This document shows positions 1-5,382 of a DNA stretch of 5,559 nt, in pieces. Each line of letters begins with the position of its first letter. The first letter of the stretch is position 1. The notes beneath the pieces were generated by a model. That model had not been told where the DNA came from. It did not search any database and worked only from the letters and a program-made list of their open reading frames with translations. Source of the DNA: an uncultured Moraxella sp. (GTDB taxonomy: Bacteria > Pseudomonadota > Gammaproteobacteria > Pseudomonadales > Moraxellaceae); NCBI GenBank assembly GCA_927911235.1, contig CAKMOY010000204.1, forward strand, positions 1 to 5,559. The letters run 5' to 3'. A program made the translations under genes and the position numbers.

Positions 1-399
1 ATGATCTCTGCTTTACGTGGTGGACATCGTTAATGCAACAGTTGCAAAAATCAGTGAAGTTGCAAGTTTAGTTAAATCTGGTGAATTAAGATTATTAGCT
101 TCTTTCACAGATAAAAGATTAGAAGGTTTTGAAGATGTTCCTACTTTAACTGAAAGTGGATATCCTGTAATATTTGGTTCAGCTCGTGCTATTGTTGCTC
201 CTAAAGGAACTCCAAAAGAAATCATCCAAAAATTACATGATGTTTTAAAAGCAGCTTTAGAATCTCCAGATAATATTGAAAAAATCTAAAAAATGCTAGT
301 CTACCTTTACTATATATGTCTCCTGAAGAATTAGCTCAATATATTAAAGATCAAGAAACATATATTATAGAAACTGTTCCTACTTTAGGAATAAAATAA
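1..399 (+). pseudogene. TctC/Bug-family tripartite tricarboxylate transporter substrate-binding protein, C-terminal remnant with two frameshifts
   Basis: Family members are periplasmic binding proteins that hand carboxylates or similar solutes to TctAB-type transporters. The sequence reads as the C-terminal part of such a protein: an ISALRGG stretch in frame 1 (1-27), then in frame 2 (29-286) SEVASLVKSGELR, DVPTLTESGYP and VAPKGTPKEIIQKL, then back in frame 1 (289-399) MSPEELAQYI, ending in TLGIK and TAA at 397-399. These are the usual conserved blocks in the usual order, so the family call is firm. Frame breaks lie near 28 (one extra C would explain it) and at 284-292 (one missing base, which also creates TAA at 287-289). 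The ATG at position 1 is probably an internal codon at the window edge, and the N-terminal two thirds are absent. Codon usage (Leu almost only TTA, A/T-ended codons nearly throughout) is unlike the downstream genes. It may be a transferred pseudogene, or low-quality or foreign sequence at a contig end. No signal peptide or transporter partner genes are visible. Confidence 0.8.
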
Positions 400-422
400 T
401 TAATATTTAAGAAAAATTTTTT

Positions 423-431
423 TGTGGATAA
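423..431 (-). promoter_or_regulatory. DnaA box (perfect match)
   Basis: The plus strand reads TGTGGATAA, which is TTATCCACA on the minus strand, the canonical high-affinity DnaA-binding 9-mer. It lies in AT-rich non-coding DNA upstream of rpmH, the interval that in many gammaproteobacteria separates dnaA from rpmH and lies near oriC. Only one perfect box was found between 400 and 640, so a full origin is not shown. It could serve as a regulatory DnaA site or be one outlying box of an origin to the left. Confidence 0.5.
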
Positions 432-510
432 CTTTAAACAATCCAATAAAATCCTTTTGCAAAAAACAGTTTAAATCAATACAAAATATCGTATTTAATA
501 ATAAAAACTT

Positions 511-540
511 TAAGTCAAAATGGATTAATTACTTGACTTA
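511..540. repeat. Inverted repeat TAAGTCAA / TTGACTTA overlapping the rpmH -35 box
   Basis: The arms at 511-518 and 533-540 are perfect 8-bp reverse complements with a 14-bp spacer. The right arm contains the predicted -35 hexamer of rpmH, and the left arm presents the same TTGACT hexamer on the minus strand. It could be a regulator-binding site or a symmetric divergent -35 arrangement. The arms are short and the region is AT-rich, so chance is possible. Confidence 0.35.
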
Positions 541-561
541 TCTATCTAAAATATAGATAAT
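533..561 (+). promoter_or_regulatory. Predicted sigma-70 promoter of rpmH
   Basis: The -35 box is TTGACT (533-538), followed by exactly 17 bp and the -10 box GATAAT (556-561). Each hexamer matches the consensus at five of six positions. Transcription would start near 568, giving a leader of roughly 70 nt that includes the hairpin at 593-612. A strong promoter is expected for a ribosomal-protein gene, and this is the best-scoring promoter seen by eye in the window. Confidence 0.65.
538..560. repeat. Inverted repeat TTATCTAT / ATAGATAA within the rpmH promoter spacer
   Basis: Perfect 8-bp arms at 538-545 and 553-560 are separated by 7 bp. The element spans from the end of the -35 box into the -10 box, where an operator would block RNA polymerase. 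No regulator is identified. The AT-only composition, apart from one C/G pair per arm, means chance is a real alternative. Confidence 0.35.
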
Positions 562-592
562 ATTGGACTAACTATTTTTTGATTACCAAATG

Positions 593-612
593 TTAACCGC
601 TCTTTCGGTTAA
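593..612 (+). promoter_or_regulatory. Leader hairpin in the rpmH 5' UTR
   Basis: TTAACCG (593-599) pairs perfectly with CGGTTAA (606-612) around the 6-nt loop CTCTTT. Allowing one bulged A, the stem extends by two more pairs. It lies about 25 nt downstream of the predicted transcription start and ends 14 nt before the ribosome-binding site. There is no T-run after it, so it is not a terminator. A role in mRNA stability or translational control is inference only. Confidence 0.45.
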
Positions 613-634
613 ACATACATTTAGCCAAAGGTGA

Positions 635-775
<141 letters not shown>

Positions 776-822
776 TGGTTAATTAAACTGTTATTCAGTT
801 ATTGTCTTGTTGATGATAAATT

Positions 823-855
823 AAAAGTGATGTAAGTAATTATATCACTTTTTTT
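823..855 (+). terminator. Intrinsic terminator or attenuator between rpmH and rnpA
   Basis: Positions 823-835 pair with 840-852 in a 13-bp stem containing a single G-U pair (832 with 843), closed by the tetraloop GTAA (836-839, GNRA type). The right arm runs into seven consecutive Ts (849-855). The first rnpA codon lies 24 nt after the T-run. Because no promoter is evident between it and rnpA, it probably acts as a partial terminator that sets L34 high and RNase P protein low from one promoter. Confidence 0.75.
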
Positions 856-868
856 GTGCTTAAATTTT

Positions 869-872
869 GAGA
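869..872 (+). promoter_or_regulatory. Ribosome-binding site deciding the rnpA start at 879
   Basis: GAGA at 869-872 lies 6 nt before ATG 879. The in-frame TTG at 867 would lack a Shine-Dalgarno sequence and would itself overlap this site, so the ATG is preferred. Confidence 0.55.
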
Positions 873-878
873 TACGAT

Positions 879-1268
879 ATGATAAGCAATTTTGCGTTTG
901 GCAAATCACACCGTTTGTTAAAAGCTGATGATTTTAAGGCTGTTTTTGACCAAACCAGTTTTAAGGTACATCAACCCAATTTGTTGTTTTTTGTCAAAAA
1001 AAGTGAGCTTAATGATAGCCGTTTGGGTTTGGCAATTACCAAAAAAAAGGTAAAACGAGCGAATGAACGTAACCGTTTAAAACGCCTTGTGCGTGAAAAT
1101 TTTCGTTTGTTTCAACACGATTTTTTGATGCCTGTTGATGTGGTGGTGATTGTCAAACAAGATATTAAACTTGTGTCCAATATGGTGTTACATGAGCAAA
1201 TTGAAGCAGGTTTTTTACAAATAAATATTCAGTTACAAAAAAGGTTTATGAGCCTTAACAACGTTTGA
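879..1268 (+). CDS. rnpA: Ribonuclease P protein component (C5)
   Basis: RnpA is the protein partner of the RNase P ribozyme; it helps bind the 5' leader of precursor tRNAs in the cytoplasm. The 129-residue product has the family layout: FGKSHRLLKADDFKAVF near the N-terminus, RLGLAITKKKVKRA at 48-61, and the signature RNR motif in ERNRLKRLVRENFR at 63-76, followed by a hydrophobic strand (VDVVVIVKQD, 86-95). Length is normal for the family. I use ATG 879, since the in-frame TTG at 867 has no ribosome-binding site. It follows rpmH after a strong hairpin terminator, so it is probably transcribed by read-through. Its TGA stop is followed by TAG and then the yidD ATG, only 3 nt later, which suggests coupled translation. 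An A8 run at 1041-1048 encodes KKK. Confidence 0.95.
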   Translation: MISNFAFGKSHRLLKADDFKAVFDQTSFKVHQPNLLFFVKKSELNDSRLGLAITKKKVKRANERNRLKRLVRENFRLFQHDFLMPVDVVVIVKQDIKLVSNMVLHEQIEAGFLQINIQLQKRFMSLNNV

Positions 1269-1271
1269 TAG

Positions 1272-1574
1272 ATGAATTTTGATAAATTTTTAGCAAAAAT
1301 TTTATTGGCTTTGGTGCGTTTTTATCGTTATGTGATTAGCCCATTGTTGCCTGCTCGTTGTCGTTTTTATCCAACTTGTTCTAGTTATGCGTTGGAAGCA
1401 TTGCAGTTGCATGGCGGTTGGCGTGGCGGTTGGTTGGCTGTTCGGCGGATTTGTCGTTGTCACCCGTTTGGCGGTAGTGGTGTGGATTTTGTGCCTTTGC
1501 CTTGGTATCGTTATGATTATGTATATGTGGCAAGCCTACCTGTGGGCTATGGGGTTTTTGCGGTTCGGCGATAA
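1272..1574 (+). CDS. yidD: Membrane protein insertion efficiency factor YidD
   Basis: YidD is a small protein of the inner face of the cytoplasmic membrane that assists YidC in membrane-protein insertion. The 100-residue product shows an amphipathic N-terminal segment ([20 protein letters not shown], 11-30) and the DUF37 signature: [15 protein letters not shown] at 30-44 and [18 protein letters not shown] at 58-75, with Cys30, Cys36, Cys61 and Cys63 all present. The usual D-P-V-P reads D-F-V-P. The C-terminal tail of about 25 residues is Tyr- and Val-rich and extends beyond the minimal 70-85-residue family core; longer tails also occur in relatives such as Acinetobacter. The start is the ATG 3 nt after the rnpA stop. 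There is no strong Shine-Dalgarno sequence, so translation is probably coupled to rnpA. The gene lies directly before its functional partner yidC. Confidence 0.93.
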   Translation: MNFDKFLAKILLALVRFYRYVISPLLPARCRFYPTCSSYALEALQLHGGWRGGWLAVRRICRCHPFGGSGVDFVPLPWYRYDYVYVASLPVGYGVFAVRR

Positions 1575-1575
1575 T

Positions 1576-1604
1576 TTGACTGGCTAAGTGATAAAACATA
1601 TCTT
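1576..1604 (+). promoter_or_regulatory. Possible promoter for yidC
   Basis: TTGACT (1576-1581) and TATCTT (1599-1604) are separated by 17 bp, immediately after the yidD stop. The -35 is good and the -10 matches four of six positions. It would give yidC a leader of about 135 nt containing the hairpin at 1674-1691. Read-through from rpmH or rnpA is the alternative source of yidC transcription. Confidence 0.35.
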
Positions 1605-1673
1605 TTTTTGGATTTTTTTAGTAAAATATTCGGTTTTAACAACAAAACAAGTATTTTTATTTTGCGGTAACGT

Positions 1674-1691
1674 GCCATTTTGATAAATGGC
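1674..1691 (+). promoter_or_regulatory. Hairpin in the yidD-yidC intergenic region
   Basis: GCCATTT (1674-1680) and AAATGGC (1685-1691) form a perfect 7-bp stem with the 4-nt loop TGAT. The sequence after it (GATAAGATTTTGG) is not a T-run; a T6 tract begins only about 20 nt later. It is therefore a poor terminator, and a leader structure or RNA-processing site for yidC mRNA is possible. The rest of 1575-1748 shows nothing coding. Confidence 0.35.
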
Positions 1692-1748
1692 GATAAGATT
1701 TTGGTTGTGTTTTTTAGCATGACACAATGTCTCAAATAGGATAGCAAT

Positions 1749-3440
1749 ATGCAAAAGATTTTACGGACGTTGATTATTATTGCGATGTTAATTACCAGTT
1801 ATCTGTTAATTTTGGCATGGCGTGATGATTATGCAAATCCAACTCAGCGAGCCACAGTAACGCCTGTTACTCAAACAACAACGAATGATGTGCCAAGCAC
1901 AACGACCACATCTGTGAACAACAGCGATGTACCTGTGGTTAAAAGCACACAGTCGCCTGTTGAACAAAAAGCAGACAATGCGACATCAACGTTGGTTCAA
2001 GTTTTGACGGACAAATATGACATTCGCATTAACCCTGTGGGTGGTGATGTGGTGTACGCGGCTTTGCGTGAGCATGATGAAACGTTAAAAAGTAAAACCC
2101 CATTTGTGCTGTTAGAAAGTGATAACAATCGGGTTTATGTCGCTCAATCAGGTTTGATTGGGCGTGATGGCATTGATACCAGTGAAGGGCGTGCCAACTA
2201 TACCACAAGTCAACAACAGTACGTAATGGGGGCAAACGACACTACCCTATCCGTGCCACTTAGCTATCGCAAAGATGGCTTGACCATTACCAAAACTTAT
2301 ACCTTTACCAAAGGTCAGTATCCGATTGATGTAAGCTACAACATCAACAACACCACCGACAAAAGTTGGCAAGGTCAAATGTATGCTCAGCTAAAACGTG
2401 ATAATAGCAAAGACCCCGGACTTGCCGACAAAGGCATGATGGGCTTAGCAACTTATCTGGGTGGTGCTTGGGGTACGCCTGATAGTCCATATAATAAATT
2501 AAAATTTGGTAATTTTAACGAAGAAGCACCTAAAATCACAACTGATAAAGGTTGGGTAGGTATTATACAGCATTATTTTGTGTCAGCGTGGATACCAAAA
2601 GGCTACCAAGCCCAATTGTACAGCCGTGAAAATGCCAATGAACATATTATCGGCTTTACCAGTAACCCAATTGAAGTGGCTGGTGGCAAACAATTAACCG
2701 TCAATTCAACACTATACGCAGGACCAAAAGTACAACAAAACCTAAAACCGTTGGCAGAAGGTTTGGAACAAACGGTAGATTATGGGATTTTGTGGCCGAT
2801 TTCAAAAGTGTTATTTTGGATTTTGGACAGCGTGCATAAAGTTCTAGGTAACTGGGGCTGGGCGATTATCGTTTTAACCTTGATTGTCAAAATTATTTTA
2901 ATGCCAATTGCCAATAAAAGTTATTATTCTATGGCGAAAATGCGCGCAATTGCACCACGTCTGCAAGCATTAAAAGACGACCACGGCGATGACCGTATGC
3001 GTATGAGCCAAGAAATGATGAAAATCTACAAAGAAGAACAGGTAAACCCAATGGCGGGCTGTCTGCCTGTGCTATTGCAAATGCCGATTTTCTTGGCGTT
3101 GTACTGGGTGTTGGTAGAATCTGTGCAACTACGCCACGCCCCTTGGATTTTGTGGATTAAAGATTTGTCAGCGATGGACCCTTATTTTATTTTGCCATTG
3201 TTGATGGGAGCTGCCATGTTCTTCCAACAGCACCTAAACCCACAACCGACCGACCCTATGCAAGCACGTGTATTAAAATTTATGCCGATTATTTTCACCG
3301 TTTTTATGTTGTTCTTCCCAGCAGGTTTGGTATTGTACTGGACGGTGAACAACGTGTTTAGCATGGTTCAGCAGTATGTTATTAATAAAAAAGTAGAAGC
3401 GGAACAAGCCAAAAAAGATGCGTTAAAAAATTTGGTGTAA
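1749..3440 (+). CDS. yidC: Membrane protein insertase YidC
   Basis: YidC inserts and folds inner-membrane proteins, alone or with SecYEG. The 563-residue product has the gammaproteobacterial layout. An N-terminal transmembrane segment (about 4-24) is followed by a Thr/Ser/Val-rich low-complexity linker (about 29-75). The large periplasmic P1 domain covers about 80-335. The 60KD_IMP insertase core covers about 345-545, with a membrane segment at 368-387, a cytoplasmic helical hairpin starting SYYSMAKMR (391-399), the conserved NPMAGCLPVLLQMPIFLALYW block (433-453), and further hydrophobic segments at about 478-492 and 511-530. Lys381, in LTLIVKIIL, lies where E. coli has the groove Arg366, a common substitution in this group. 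The C-terminus is basic and coiled (KKVEAEQAKKDALK). AGGA (1738-1741) is the ribosome-binding site. A strong terminator follows at 3453-3491. Confidence 0.97.
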   Translation: MQKILRTLIIIAMLITSYLLILAWRDDYANPTQRATVTPVTQTTTNDVPSTTTTSVNNSDVPVVKSTQSPVEQKADNATSTLVQVLTDKYDIRINPVGGDVVYAALREHDETLKSKTPFVLLESDNNRVYVAQSGLIGRDGIDTSEGRANYTTSQQQYVMGANDTTLSVPLSYRKDGLTITKTYTFTKGQYPIDVSYNINNTTDKSWQGQMYAQLKRDNSKDPGLADKGMMGLATYLGGAWGTPDSPYNKLKFGNFNEEAPKITTDKGWVGIIQHYFVSAWIPKGYQAQLYSRENANEHIIGFTSNPIEVAGGKQLTVNSTLYAGPKVQQNLKPLAEGLEQTVDYGILWPISKVLFWILDSVHKVLGNWGWAIIVLTLIVKIILMPIANKSYYSMAKMRAIAPRLQALKDDHGDDRMRMSQEMMKIYKEEQVNPMAGCLPVLLQMPIFLALYWVLVESVQLRHAPWILWIKDLSAMDPYFILPLLMGAAMFFQQHLNPQPTDPMQARVLKFMPIIFTVFMLFFPAGLVLYWTVNNVFSMVQQYVINKKVEAEQAKKDALKNLV

Positions 3441-3452
3441 GTGCTTTTTTCT

Positions 3453-3491
3453 AAAAAAAATCCCTACTTGTAATGAGTGGGGATTTTTTTT
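3453..3491 (+). terminator. Strong intrinsic terminator after yidC
   Basis: Eight As (3453-3460) and TCCCTACTT (3461-3469) pair with GAGTGGGGA (3475-3483) and eight Ts (3484-3491), with a small AT-rich loop and a few G-U pairs. The A-tract/T-tract symmetry means it could work on either strand, although no minus-strand gene is visible here. It separates the rpmH-yidC cluster from mnmE. Confidence 0.85.
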
Positions 3492-3523
3492 GTCAAAATC
3501 ATAAAATCAATTTTTGTAAATTA

Positions 3524-3532
3524 TGTTAAAAT
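3524..3532 (+). promoter_or_regulatory. Extended -10 promoter for mnmE
   Basis: TGTTAAAAT contains the TGn extension and a -10 hexamer TAAAAT that matches the consensus at five of six positions. There is no good -35 at the expected distance, which fits the extended -10 class. It lies after the yidC terminator and 41 nt before the mnmE ATG, so mnmE is probably transcribed separately at a modest level. Confidence 0.5.
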
Positions 3533-3573
3533 AGGATTAAACTTTATCAAAATTAACCCAAAAAAATACCACA

Positions 3574-4953
3574 ATGAACCCAATCATTATCCAACAACCC
3601 ACTATTTGTGCCATCGCCACCCCAATCGGACGTAGCGGTGTCGGTGTCATTCGCCTATCTGGGGCAACCGCCCACGCTATCGCCAAGCAACTCACCCAAC
3701 GCAAAACCGATTTTCGCCCACGTTACGTCCATTTTTGCCGATTTTATGATGATAAAGGCATAATTTTGGACGAAGGTTTGGTCTTGTATTTTAACGCACC
3801 GCACTCCTTTACAGGCGAAGATGTCGTTGAAATTCAAGGGCATGGCGGTGTTATTTTGCAACAACAACTGATGGCTCGCTGTTTTGAATTAGGGGCAAGG
3901 CAAGCCACCGCAGGCGAATTTTCCGCTCGTGCGTTTGACAATGACAAAATGGACTTGGTGCAAGCTGAAGCCATTGCCGATGCGATTGATGCCACCAGTA
4001 TCGCCGCCGCCAAAGGAGCAATGCGGTCGCTGACAGGCGAATTTTCCGCCAAAATCAATCGCTTACTTGACTTGCTGATTCATTTGCGACTTCATGTGGA
4101 AGCAACCATTGATTTTCCCGATGAAGAAGACGTGGATTTTTTGGCAGACCGTCAAATTGCCGAGCAATTAACCCATTTAAAACAACAAGTGAGCGAGGTT
4201 TTGGCAACAGCCGAACAAGGGCAACTGCTCCGTGATGGCGTGTCTGTGGTGATTGCAGGGCGACCGAATGCGGGCAAATCTAGCTTGTTAAACCGATTGG
4301 CAGGGCAAGAGCGTGCGATTGTTACCGATATTGCAGGGACAACTCGGGATATTTTGCAAGAAACCTTGATTTTAAACGGTTTAACTGTGAATGTAACCGA
4401 TACCGCAGGCTTGCGTGAAACCGATGACGTGGTGGAAAAAGTAGGCATTGAGCGAGCGAAAACTGCCATTGCTCAAGCGGATTTGTTATTGCTTGTTTAT
4501 GATGTGAATACCGAAGAAAATCCGCTACAACTTGCCAAAGAATTGTTCGGGGAATTGCCAAATGCCAAACATATTTTATTAATTGGTAATAAAATTGACA
4601 AGGTAAAAAATGTAGAAAATCTACCAAAACAATTTAATCAAACTTACGAACCTGTGTATATTTCTTGCCAAACGAATGACAATTTAATAGCTTTAATCAA
4701 CAAAATTTGTGAAAAAGTCGGCTTTCACCCACCAGAAAATAGTTTAATCGCTCGTACTCGCCATTTGGATGCATTAAAACGGGTGCAAATTGCGTTAAAT
4801 GATGCCGATGAGCAGTTGCACGTTTATCATGCAGGGGAATTGGTCGCAGAGAGTTTGCGAGTGGCACAGCAGAGTTTGAGTGAGATTACAGGCGAATTTA
4901 CCGCTGATGATTTGTTAGGTAAAATTTTTGGCAGTTTTTGTATTGGCAAGTAG
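3574..4953 (+). CDS. mnmE: tRNA uridine-5-carboxymethylaminomethyl(34) synthesis GTPase MnmE
   Basis: MnmE, with MnmG, builds the cmnm5 group on wobble U34 of certain tRNAs, using methylene-tetrahydrofolate and GTP hydrolysis in the cytoplasm. The 459-residue product is full length. The N-terminal TrmE domain (about 7-125) holds ATPIGRSGVGVIRLSG, SFTGEDVVEIQGHGG and the GEFSARAF block. A helical domain follows, and within it lies the Ras-like G domain with G1 GRPNAGKS (229-236), G2 TDIAGTTRD (251-259), G3 DTAG (276-279) and G4 NKID (339-342). The C-terminal helices end in the invariant CIGK, with Cys456. Every signature residue I can check is present. The ATG matches the family N-terminus, but the upstream A-rich sequence has no clear Shine-Dalgarno, so initiation may be weak. 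It is cut off from yidC by a terminator and followed by accessory DNA. Confidence 0.97.
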   Translation: MNPIIIQQPTICAIATPIGRSGVGVIRLSGATAHAIAKQLTQRKTDFRPRYVHFCRFYDDKGIILDEGLVLYFNAPHSFTGEDVVEIQGHGGVILQQQLMARCFELGARQATAGEFSARAFDNDKMDLVQAEAIADAIDATSIAAAKGAMRSLTGEFSAKINRLLDLLIHLRLHVEATIDFPDEEDVDFLADRQIAEQLTHLKQQVSEVLATAEQGQLLRDGVSVVIAGRPNAGKSSLLNRLAGQERAIVTDIAGTTRDILQETLILNGLTVNVTDTAGLRETDDVVEKVGIERAKTAIAQADLLLLVYDVNTEENPLQLAKELFGELPNAKHILLIGNKIDKVKNVENLPKQFNQTYEPVYISCQTNDNLIALINKICEKVGFHPPENSLIARTRHLDALKRVQIALNDADEQLHVYHAGELVAESLRVAQQSLSEITGEFTADDLLGKIFGSFCIGK

Positions 4954-4959
4954 ATTTTT

Positions 4960-4965
4960 GATAAT
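4960..4965 (+). promoter_or_regulatory. Possible -10 element upstream of the antitoxin gene
   Basis: GATAAT matches the consensus -10 at five of six positions and lies 27 nt before the antitoxin ATG. A poor -35 candidate (TTGTAT, 4938-4943) lies 16 bp upstream inside the end of mnmE. An overlapping AT-only inverted repeat (4965-4972 with 4976-4983) could be an autoregulatory operator, as is common for antitoxin genes, but this is inference. Confidence 0.3.
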
Positions 4966-4992
4966 TATTTTTGTAAAAAATAAGGGATTTTT

Positions 4993-5232
4993 ATGCAAAC
5001 CATTGTAATTAATAACATTAGTGATGAAATTGTAGAGCGTTTTAAAGCTTTTGCCTTTGAAATGGGCGTGAGTATGTCAATTTTTAAAGACACAAGTATG
5101 GTGAATGTACAAGCAAAAAATGCACCGCAAAATTTACATGAAGCCTTATTAAATATCCCAAAAGCCGATGATAATGAAGATTTGTTTGTCAGTTCAAATG
5201 AGCCAATGCAAGCGGTGGATTGGTCGGAGTAA
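4993..5232 (+). CDS. Putative antitoxin of a VapBC/FitAB-type toxin-antitoxin pair
   Basis: The product is a 79-residue acidic protein. The N-terminal region (TIVINNISDEIVERFKAFAF, 3-22) has a beta-strand then helix pattern compatible with a DNA-binding ribbon-helix-helix or similar antitoxin fold. The C-terminal part (about 58-79) is acidic and probably disordered, ending NEPMQAVDWSE, the kind of tail that wraps a PIN toxin. I do not recognise the exact family. The functional call rests mainly on context: a PIN-domain toxin gene starts 3 nt after its stop. The ribosome-binding site AAGGGA (4982-4987) is good and favours ATG 4993. Antitoxins of this type neutralise the toxin by direct binding and usually repress their own promoter. 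The toxin appears interrupted, so this antitoxin may now be an orphan. Confidence 0.6.
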   Translation: MQTIVINNISDEIVERFKAFAFEMGVSMSIFKDTSMVNVQAKNAPQNLHEALLNIPKADDNEDLFVSSNEPMQAVDWSE

Positions 5233-5235
5233 GCC

Positions 5236-5382
5236 ATGTATATTTATGATACTAATGTGGTGAGTGAAATTCGTAAAAAGACACCTGATAAAAATTTGGT
5301 AAATTTTATCAAAAAAATGCAACAAAAAAATCACCCTATTTTTATCAGTAATATTACTTTGGGGTTTGAAACCGCCTCTTGA
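5236..5382 (+). pseudogene. VapC/FitB-like PIN-domain toxin, 5' part, interrupted by an insertion element
   Basis: PIN toxins are Mg-dependent ribonucleases that cleave RNA targets such as tRNA. The first 43 codons read as a VapC N-terminus: MYIYDTNVVSEIRKK with catalytic Asp5 and the DTN motif, then HPIFISNITLG, the strand that normally leads to a conserved acidic residue (ITLGE). After Gly43, in the G-run 5361-5364, similarity ends. The last five residues, FETAS, and the TGA at 5380-5382 belong to unrelated sequence. No other frame continues the PIN domain downstream, so this is not a simple frameshift. About two thirds of the usual roughly 130 residues, including the remaining acidic active-site residues, are missing. 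The site GGAG (5226-5229) sits at the end of the antitoxin gene, indicating coupled translation. The break is explained by the IS607-type element starting at about 5365. Confidence 0.75.

Noticed and set aside
867..878. TTG at 867 as an upstream start of rnpA.
   Set aside because: It has no Shine-Dalgarno, and GAGA at 869-872 is well placed for ATG 879.
1041..1049. An A8G run in rnpA containing an A-AAA-AAG-type slippery heptamer, a possible programmed frameshift site.
   Set aside because: It encodes the family Lys-Lys-Lys in frame, no long alternative frame follows, and I saw no stimulatory structure or upstream Shine-Dalgarno-like element.
1387..1747. Open frames overlapping yidD and the yidD-yidC gap on both strands.
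   Set aside because: They have no family signature and overlap the clear YidD cysteine motifs in another frame.
3910..4905. The near-identical string AGGCGAATTT occurs three times in mnmE, resembling a dispersed uptake or recombination motif.
   Set aside because: All three encode the conserved G-E-F tripeptide at family positions (GEFSAR, GEFSAK, GEFTAD) in the same frame, so protein conservation and codon choice explain them, and they do not occur elsewhere in the window.
4965..4983. An AT-only hairpin after mnmE that could be its terminator.
   Set aside because: The 8-bp stem is all A-T and no T-run follows it, so termination would be weak. It is mentioned only as a possible operator.
4965..5237. 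A 90-codon open frame on the minus strand opposite the antitoxin gene.
   Set aside because: It is a shadow of the plus-strand antitoxin gene, has no recognisable domain and no ribosome-binding site, while the plus-strand gene has a good one and a coupled toxin gene.
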